Assembly: GCA_040437565.1 (NCBI GenBank)
Contig: JBDOQK010000020.1
Span: 186,001 to 250,000, forward strand
Source of the DNA: Albugo candida
Taxonomy: Eukaryota > Oomycota > Peronosporomycetes > Albuginales
Direction: 5' to 3'
DNA: 64,000 nt
Made by a program: the position numbers and the translations under genes. How positions within the stretch are numbered: position 1 is the stretch's first letter; each line of letters starts with the position of its first letter. The notes beneath the pieces were generated by a model. The model was not told the DNA's origin and ran no database searches. It saw only the letters and a list, made by a program, of their open reading frames with translations. This document shows, in pieces, positions 57,311-64,000 of this stretch.

Positions 57311-59177
57311 ATGCACACCAATCATCACGCTGAAGCAAGAAGCCATATAATGAATGGGTCCGAGTCGATGGACAAGAAACAACGCAAAAAGAGCAAGAAA
57401 AATAAAAAGCGCAGCAGAAAGGATGGTAGCTCCAATGGAGTAGGGCGTGATGAGTCTCCTGAACCTGAAAAGAAGCGATATCATTCACATCAAGAAGAAG
57501 TAGAGCCTGTGCATTCAGACTCAACTCGAAAATCGAAAAAGGTGAAAAATGCAGTAGCAAGTCAATCGGACGAGTCGCAATTATCGATTTCGGATAAAGC
57601 GGATAGATCTGGACCATACCAACAGCCACCAGCAATCAGTGGAAGCTTTAAGAAATCATTTTACGTTGAGAGCTCAAAAACTACTTCAAGAAGTCAGAAC
57701 GAAGTGGAAAAGTATTATCAGACTCACCAAATGACAATATCAGGCTCCAATTGTATCTACAAACCCGTTCTGACATTTGAAGAGCTAAAATGTGATCCGA
57801 AATTCTTGAAAATTTGCAACGGATTTGAGACGCCGACTCCTATCCAAAGTCAATGCTGGCCGATACTCCTGTCCGGTCGAGACATTATAGGAATTGCTGA
57901 GACAGGATCGGGAAAAACTTTTGCTTTTGCAATTCCTGGCTTAGTACATCTTGCCAGTCAATCTGTTTCGAAAAGCAAAGCTGTGAAAGCCCGCATGTTA
58001 ATTGTCGCACCAACTCGAGAACTAGCGATGCAGACTGCTGAAGTCATTAACAAAACCGGCAAAACTTGCAATCTTAGCTGCGTTTGTCTTTTCGGAGGTG
58101 TCCCAAAACATGAGCAGCGTAGACAACTGAAAAACGGTGTCGATATTATTGTGGCAACTCCTGGAAGACTTAATGACTTGGTAAATGAACGAGTATGCGA
58201 CTTGAGTCAAGTAACATTCACTGTGCTGGATGAAGCAGATCGGATGCTCGATGATGGTTTTGAAAAAGATGTACGCCTCATCATGAGTAGTGTCCACAAA
58301 GAAAGTCAAATTGCAATGTTTAGTGCAACGTGGCCTCAATCTATCCAAAAGCTGGCTCATGAGTTTTTGCAAGATTCAGTCAAAGTCACCATTGGTTCCG
58401 ATGATCTGGCTGCGTCAATTTCGGTAACGCAAATTGTAGAAGTCGTTGAAGATCGCGCACGTGATGCTCACATTCACGCCCTTCTCCAAAAGTATCATCA
58501 CACTCGAAAGAATCTCATCCTCATTTTTGTTCTCTACAAAAAAGAGGCTGATCGAGTCGAACGAGACTTACGTTATCGTGGCTGGAATTGTGCTGCCATT
58601 CATGGTGATNNNNNNNNNNNNNNNNNNNNNNNNNNNNNNNNNNNNNNNNNNNNNNNNNNNNNNNNNNNNNNNNNNNNNNNNNNNNNNNNNNNNNNNNNNN
58701 NNNNNNNNNGAGGCTGATCGAGTCGAACGAGACTTACGTTATCGTGGCTGGAATTGTGCTGCCATTCATGGTGATAGAAGCCAACAACAGCGTAATGAAG
58801 CTGTTGAAAATTTCAAGTCTGGAAAGATACCTCTATTGATCGCTACGGATGTTGCAGCTCGTGGCTTGGATATCCCTGGGGTAGAATATGTCATCAATTA
58901 CGCATTTCCCTTAACAATCGAGGACTATGTCCATCGAATTGGGCGAACAGGGCGTGGAGGAAAGAAGGGTATCGCTCACACATTTTTCACGACAAATGAT
59001 AAAGCCCGGGCCGGAGAATTAGTAAATGTATTGAGGGACTCATCGCAGGATGTACCGGAAGCGCTTTTGAAATTCGGAACGCATGTCAAGAAGAAGGAGC
59101 ACAAGCTGTATGGAGCATTCGCCAAAGACATCAGTTGCACCAAAAAAGCAACCAAGATCGTTTTCGATAGCGACTAA
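57311..59177 (+). CDS. DBP3: DEAD-box RNA helicase DBP3 (nucleolar, ribosome assembly)
   Basis: The start is ATG 57311. The N-terminus is a Lys/Ser-rich nucleolar tail ([18 protein letters not shown]). The helicase core follows with all motifs: Q motif [13 protein letters not shown] (about residue 171), AETGSGKT (about 195), [16 protein letters not shown] in VLDEADRML (about 306), SAT in FSATWPQ (about 337), [32 protein letters not shown] (about 460) and [13 protein letters not shown] (about 485). The C-terminus [20 protein letters not shown]...KIVF is very close to yeast Dbp3, which works in early 60S ribosomal RNA processing. A gap (58610-58709) with a 66-bp duplicated flank splits the gene; collapsing it gives one 566-residue frame. 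No intron is seen. Confidence 0.9.
58544..58775. repeat. Gap-flanking duplication (58544-58609 = 58710-58775)
   Basis: A 66-bp exact repeat flanks the gap inside DBP3. Collapsing it yields an uninterrupted helicase, so it is an assembly overlap. Confidence 0.9.
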
Positions 59178-59333
59178 AAGTGCTTTAGGGACATGAGTCG
59201 CCTTGCAACATGGCTAGTATGTGATCAAGAGAGTACTTTGAGATCTGGTGTCTCACTAGTTCGCGACTAACAAAGAAAGGCTTTTTTAATACAAAACTGG
59301 CTGAACCGTGTTTTTCCCCCAAATTATCTTCAC

Positions 59334-60448
59334 TTAATCCGAATACTCACATTCCTTAGGAAACGTGCATCCGGAGCGACGAATGACAATACCAGCAGCC
59401 CATTGCCCAGCTTTAACGCAGTCATGAAGCGGACGATCGAGAGCTAATCGAGAGATAAATCCGCCTACAAATGCATCTCCCGCACCATTTGTATCTTGAA
59501 TCTCATTCGAATCAATTGGGGTCACATCGTACAACGTTACTTTTCCATCCTGTGCGACTATTGTTGGTTCAGATCCCTGAGTGATGACCACAACACGCTT
59601 TCGTGAACTTGATACTGTGGGTAATTCTGTCATTTTCAGTGCAATCTCTTGCAGATTTTCGTTCCATCCAAATGTCTTTCCAAATTCTGATGCCTCTGTC
59701 TCATTACCAAATATGAAATCAGCAAATTCGATTGCCTTCATAAGTGGTTCCTTGAAGCATTGCACGATAAATGGCGCAGCTAGATTGAGCAAGAAGGTCT
59801 TCTTATTTTCATGTGCGTGTTCTGCTATTTTCAGCACAGAATCCGGTGATACAGTGAGATGGAAGCCAGATGAGTAAAAAAATCGCCCCTTTATCAGAAT
59901 TTCCTGCGCAAATAAAAGTGTCAGCTACAGAGTTTTCGTGGAAAATAAACTCTCACCTTGCTTATCTCATTTTCAAGATGATTATGATGGAATTTGTTTG
60001 CAGCAGAGAGATTTGCGACCAGTGATCGCTCATCCCCGATAACACATACGGCGCAGGTCCCAGTCGGAGTGTTGTCATGTACCATATAATGTGTTCTGAC
60101 TCCATCTCGTTCAGCACATTCCTTCAGGATTCGACCATGTTCGTCGTTTCCAATGCTCCCCATGAACGTCGTTGCTCCTTGATTGTGGCTGGAGAGCATC
60201 CATTGAGCTACTCGTATGCTGTTCTGAGTAGCACCTCCAGCGATAAATTCCGGTGAATACTTGGAGGTAAGCTCATCGTAAAGGGTTAAATGACATTCGC
60301 TAGCGAGGATTGCATCGTTCGATCGAAGCTTGTACTTATCGAGAAGTTCTTGTGACACATTGGCTGATATGTCGAGTAATGGATTACCTAATCCAACAAT
60401 ACAATGCGTCAGATGTTCTGATTCAGGCATACTCTGTTGCTGATTCAT
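59334..60448 (-). CDS. ADK: Adenosine kinase, two exons
   Basis: Exon 1 is 60448-59957 and exon 2 is 59903-59334; the 54-bp intron is GTGAGA...TGCGCAG, phase 0, and the product is 353 residues. It is a PfkB-family carbohydrate kinase: VGLGNPLLDISANV near residue 18, FIAGGATQNSIRVAQWML (the first PfkB signature, about 68-85), FMGSIGNDEHG, FYSSGFHLTVSPDSVL at the exon junction, NETEASEF, and the second signature DTNGAGDAFVGG with the catalytic Asp at about residue 307. It phosphorylates adenosine to AMP with ATP, salvaging purines and clearing adenosine from the methyl cycle; obligate parasites depend on such salvage. Length and motifs are complete. Confidence 0.92.
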
Positions 60449-60701
60449 GATTGCAAAAGATCAAAAAAAACGTACACTATCAACCAATGATTTATCGAAT
60501 GTCTCTCTTTTTAGCCACTCGTATCAAACGTCGTAGGTTTTGATGCATTCTATACCTTACCGGTAACTGCGATGAAGCAAAAATTGATGGTTGCGACGGA
60601 GCCGTACCGTTATATCACAAAAAAGAGACTATTCTTGCAATTGTAGAAAGATAGACTTGATATAAAACTAATTTTATAAATCAAAGGGAGAGATAAAAGC
60701 A

Positions 60702-62518
60702 ATGGACTGCGTTCTGTACGAACACGACGACAACGGAAGTTCTCAGGAGCCTCATTCTCAGTATCCCAAAGCGGAGGGAACAGATAACAGAAATACATAT
60801 GAAGAAGATGAAGAGTATCGTTCCCTGGCTGTTAAACCATTGGATCCTCGAAATTCATCCGGGAATTCTTCCAATGGCGCCCAACGAACAGGTTCCGCTC
60901 AGAACGACCAACATCAAAGAGGAAGTGCAATGTATCATCGCCAACATGCTGAACAAGATTACGGAGATTATTCTAACGCGGACACGGGAGCCCAAAAACA
61001 ACCGGGAAAATTGTTCATTGGTGGCGTCTCCTGGGAAACTACCGAAGAAACACTTCGTGATCATTTTGGAAAATATGGAGCATTAACGGATGCTGCTTTG
61101 ATGAAAGACAAATTTTCTGGTCAACCTCGTGGATTTGGTTTCGTTACTTTTGCGGACATTGCAGGTAATTGAGCAAATTCCATTGATAGTGATAAAGAGT
61201 GCGTCACCGAGGAACAGTACAATCGATCATTGTGGGTCAAGGTACCATGTACTACTCCATTCTGGCGTATCTCTGAATCCCGTGATTGCACGATTGCTGA
61301 TATTCAGCAGTAGTGCCTTCGCTACTTGCATCAGCATTTACAAAAGAGCAAATCTAATTAGTGATTGTACATATGTGATAGTGCTTGACCGAGTTTTAGA
61401 AGAGTCACATACAATAGATGGCAGAACCGTTGAAGTTAAGAGAGCGATTCCAAGAGATAAGACAGCTTTTGGGCCTAGGTTAGTACTACAAATGATCAAC
61501 ATACGGGATGATAACATGGGAAATGTAAAAAAGTGCACGAATTGGTGTTGTTTTTGTGGCATTTCTTCCACCATGACCCCTGTATTCATCTCGAATGTCT
61601 TATATGACATTGCCTCATAGATTGTAACAAGTGGTAATGACATTCGTTTTATCCATGTAGCGATGTACGAAGCTCAGGAGCGTATGGTAGAGGGAACTCG
61701 AGCGGGGTCATAACCGAATCTAAGAAAGTCTTTGTTGGAGGGCTACCACCCTCTGTCACGGAACAGGACTTTCGGAAGTACTTTGAAGAATTCGGCAAGA
61801 TCACCGATGCCGTTGTGATGTTCGATCGTGAGACTCAACGATCTCGAGGCTTTGGTTTTGTGACATTCGAAGAAGAGGTTTGCTTAAGATTAGTCTTTTG
61901 ATAGTGAGCAGTCTTATTCAGTAAACGATCTCTTAGGGCGCTGTGGCCGAGGTCATCAGCAAAACTCATGAGCTACATGGAAAAGTTGTCGAAATAAAAC
62001 GTGCTGAACCAAAAGAAGCACGTTCTGGAGGAGGTCACGCAGGCGGCTATGGAGGTCGTGGGGGAGGTTATGGTGGGCGTGGCTTTGGTGGAGGCTATGG
62101 TGGCTGGCGAGGAGGGTACGGGGGCTATGGTGGATATGCACCCTATGCTGGAAGAGGGGGAGGAGGAGGAGGAGGTTATGGTAATTATGGTGGAGGATAT
62201 GGATACAGCGGATACCCACCAGGGTACGGCGGTTACGCAGGATATGCAGGGTACGGAGGCGGTCGTGGAGGCTATGGAGGAGCGTATGGCAATTACATGG
62301 GCGCCTATAGTGGTGGGTACGGAAATGCCGCGCAAGGCGAAGCTCAAATGCCAGGAAACGAGGGTGGTGAGGATGGATATAATGAGGATAACAGCGGCTA
62401 TGGAGGAGGTGGTGGAGGAGGTAGTGGAGGAAGCGGTGGGGGATATGGTGGAGGATATCGTCAGGGAGGCGGTGGTCAAATGCCCGTCTCGCGTTCAGAG
62501 CGTTACCGTCCATATTGA
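60702..62518 (+). CDS. Two-RRM, glycine-rich hnRNP-type RNA-binding protein, four exons
   Basis: The exons are 60702-61164, 61382-61478, 61661-61877 and 61937-62518; all joins keep frame and give 452 residues. An acidic, Gln/Ser-rich start is followed by RRM1 (KLFIGGVSWETTEETLRDHF at about 103, RNP1 RGFGFVTF), a short linker, and RRM2 (KVFVGGLPPSVTEQDF, RNP1 RGFGFVTF). The C-terminal 170 residues are Gly/Tyr-rich with RGG and GGYGG repeats, a low-complexity tail that typically supports condensates. This is the DAZAP1/Musashi/hnRNP-A type, acting in mRNA splicing, transport or translation. Introns 1 and 2 (217 and 182 bp) are three times longer than others in the window, a possible sign of regulated splicing. 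Its exact orthologue I cannot name. Confidence 0.88.
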
Positions 62519-63479
62519 TTCTTCCAGAGTAAAGAATGAATAAAACAACTATTTTCCTTTGACAAATAGTGTTATCCAAGCATTTCAGTTTCTTAATCTG
62601 CTGCAATCTGTATCAGAGGGTGTTACTGAACTGATCTTTGGTGTGTATGGGCTTCATACGGAAAGTGTTATCAATTCTGTCAAATATTCAGCATAGCTTG
62701 TGAGCGTTACAGTAGTCTTGATACATTCGGACGCACTGAAGTACATGCACTATATCATGGAAACGTTTAACGAAATATCAAATTAGTCGAGTATCAATTT
62801 TACATTTTTCGTGTCGCGTGTAAATGTGAATTAAATAGTACTAGGNNNNNNNNNNNNNNNNNNNNNNNNNNNNNNNNNNNNNNNNNNNNNNNNNNNNNNN
62901 NNNNNNNNNNNNNNNNNNNNNNNNNNNNNNNNNNNNNNNNNNNNNTTTCACTGTAATGATTACAATGTGCACTATGTTCTTTTATTGTGAATTGATGAAA
63001 TTCCATGAAGTAGAGGCCGTCATGTCTTCTTCCCTACTTGTGAGGGATGGCGGGTATGCGCAAAACGCACCGTATCACACACATATCTTCCGGTTACGCT
63101 CTTCTAGATGTTAAAAGATTCTGCATACCGCTGATTCTCTCTACTCATGTATATAAGTACGCTTAAATAGCTCGCAGAAGCTTGTTTGCTGCTGCGTCTC
63201 CTGTAGAAATGTTTGATTACTATTCGCAGATGATTTTTCTTGATGACCTCGTGTATTTAGTTGATCCCAGATCTTACACGGGAACTTTCCATAAGTAAAG
63301 CTTGCGTGATATTCTCTCGTCCATGTCTAGTCTCACTCATTTGCTCACCTAATTGCCTTCATGTATTCTTTTATTCAGTGATGCTCGCTGACGATGAGCG
63401 GCAGTGGGTAATGGTTTTGGTCCAAAAGGATAGACCCTGAGATCTAGGCATATGTCCCTTTATATTGGTGGGCTCTTAA
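62519..63479. other. Spacer with secreted-gene promoter remnant near 63040
   Basis: At 63041-63120, TGAGGGATGGCGGGTATGCGCAAA and the following CA-rich and CTCTTCTAGATG stretch match the start of the secreted-gene promoter block (33528-33615), but no secreted gene follows. A gap lies at 62846-62945. Nothing coding is visible. Confidence 0.5.
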
Positions 63480-64000
63480 TTTTCTAGCTGCTATGAAATT
63501 GCGTTAAGTAGAATGAAAGCTTCCACTTGTGCATTGAACGAACAATATATTCTGGAATTCGCAACGCAATCGCCAAGCCATTAATGAGAGTCCTATAATA
63601 CTTCATCTACGAAGTAGTACCGAAGCACCAACATTATGCTTGATGTGATTGCAATGGATCGAAACAAATAATTTTCTGCCTCGGAAGGAGACGTCCAAGA
63701 AAAACCGTTTTCATCACATGGTCTCTATCAGTGTCTTTTCCAATGTTTGATATCGGTTGGAGTGTAGCTGTACGTTGGCAATGAGATTCCAAGATGTCCT
63801 TGGGCGATTAATTGACTCGAAACCCAATTACCCGGTCCAATATGTCAACACAATATCGAAATAGCGATTTCCGTATTGACTTTGTGTCGCCTTTTAGATT
63901 CCACGCAGCATTTCACCAGCTTCATTGGGTACGTTGCATCATACGGATGCTTAAAAAAAGAAGGCAACATACATCGGAAGTTAAAAGTTAGACTAATGAT
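63480..64000 (-). pseudogene. Unknown multicopy family, copy G (broken, runs off the window)
   Basis: The 3' blocks of the relic family reappear. Around 63560 is the stretch matching AATCGTGCGAAGCCAT of copy D, around 63760 the AGCTGTACGTTGG block, around 63850 the ATATCGAAATAGCGATT block, and around 63900-63940 the ATTCC..CATTGGGTAC block with its equivalents at 35480-35520 and 41390. It proves the array continues to the right of the host-gene block. Confidence 0.6.

Noticed and set aside
57204-57635. Minus-strand open frame of about 140 residues overlapping DBP3
   Set aside because: It is antisense to the Lys-rich start of a clear helicase gene and has no recognisable domain.
61956-62606. 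Long alternative frames on both strands in the glycine-rich tail
   Set aside because: GGN-rich repeats produce open frames in all phases; only the frame continuing the two RRMs is spliced correctly.
1-64000. CRISPR arrays, bacterial insertion sequences, rRNA genes
   Set aside because: No regularly spaced short repeats, no IS-type transposase and no rRNA-like sequence were seen; the DNA is clearly eukaryotic.

Overview
The window looks like nuclear DNA of an oomycete (Stramenopila), probably a plant-parasitic one; an Albugo-like white rust is my best but weak guess. Three things support this: short introns (mostly 49-73 bp), small secreted proteins of pathogen-effector type, and upstream elements that fit the oomycete initiator (CTCATTTTGCAAAA, CTCATTTTACAAAA, GCTCCTTTACATTTT) about 20-60 bp before start codons. 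There is no bacterial operon logic. Fourteen 100-N gaps interrupt the sequence. At least seven are flanked by exact direct duplications that look like unmerged contig ends rather than biology, so several apparent second copies are not real.

Layout. 1-10.8 kb is a transposon graveyard: a copia-type LTR fossil, a palindromic LTR-like block, a decayed LINE and other relics. 10.8-14.6 kb holds the first copy (A) of an unrecognised, always broken, minus-strand gene family. 15.5-17.5 kb is a dead organellar-type leucyl-tRNA synthetase whose C-terminal end is inverted. 18.7-21.3 kb carries three minus-strand host genes: a VHS-GAT trafficking protein and two unrecognised genes. 21.3-49.5 kb is a tandem array in which plus-strand secreted-protein genes (27.25, 33.94, about 38.6 and 47.57 kb) alternate with minus-strand broken copies of the same unknown family (B, C, D, E, F1, F2). 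A hAT-like non-autonomous transposon lies at 43.67-44.35 kb. 49.9-62.6 kb is a compact block of intact host genes: a membrane-anchored MAPR/cytochrome-b5-like protein, a secreted Sushi-domain protein, a GH1 glycosidase, a transportin-3-like importin, the DEAD-box helicase DBP3, adenosine kinase and a two-RRM glycine-rich RNA-binding protein. From 63.0 kb the array starts again, with a promoter remnant and family copy G running off the edge.

The most interesting part is the array. Its secreted genes share a nearly fixed block of about 400 bp of promoter, a signal peptide and one intron, but have almost unrelated mature proteins. This is the pattern of a promoter-plus-leader cassette driving fast-evolving exported proteins. 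The accompanying broken family shares protein-level motifs across eight copies and matches nothing I recognise.
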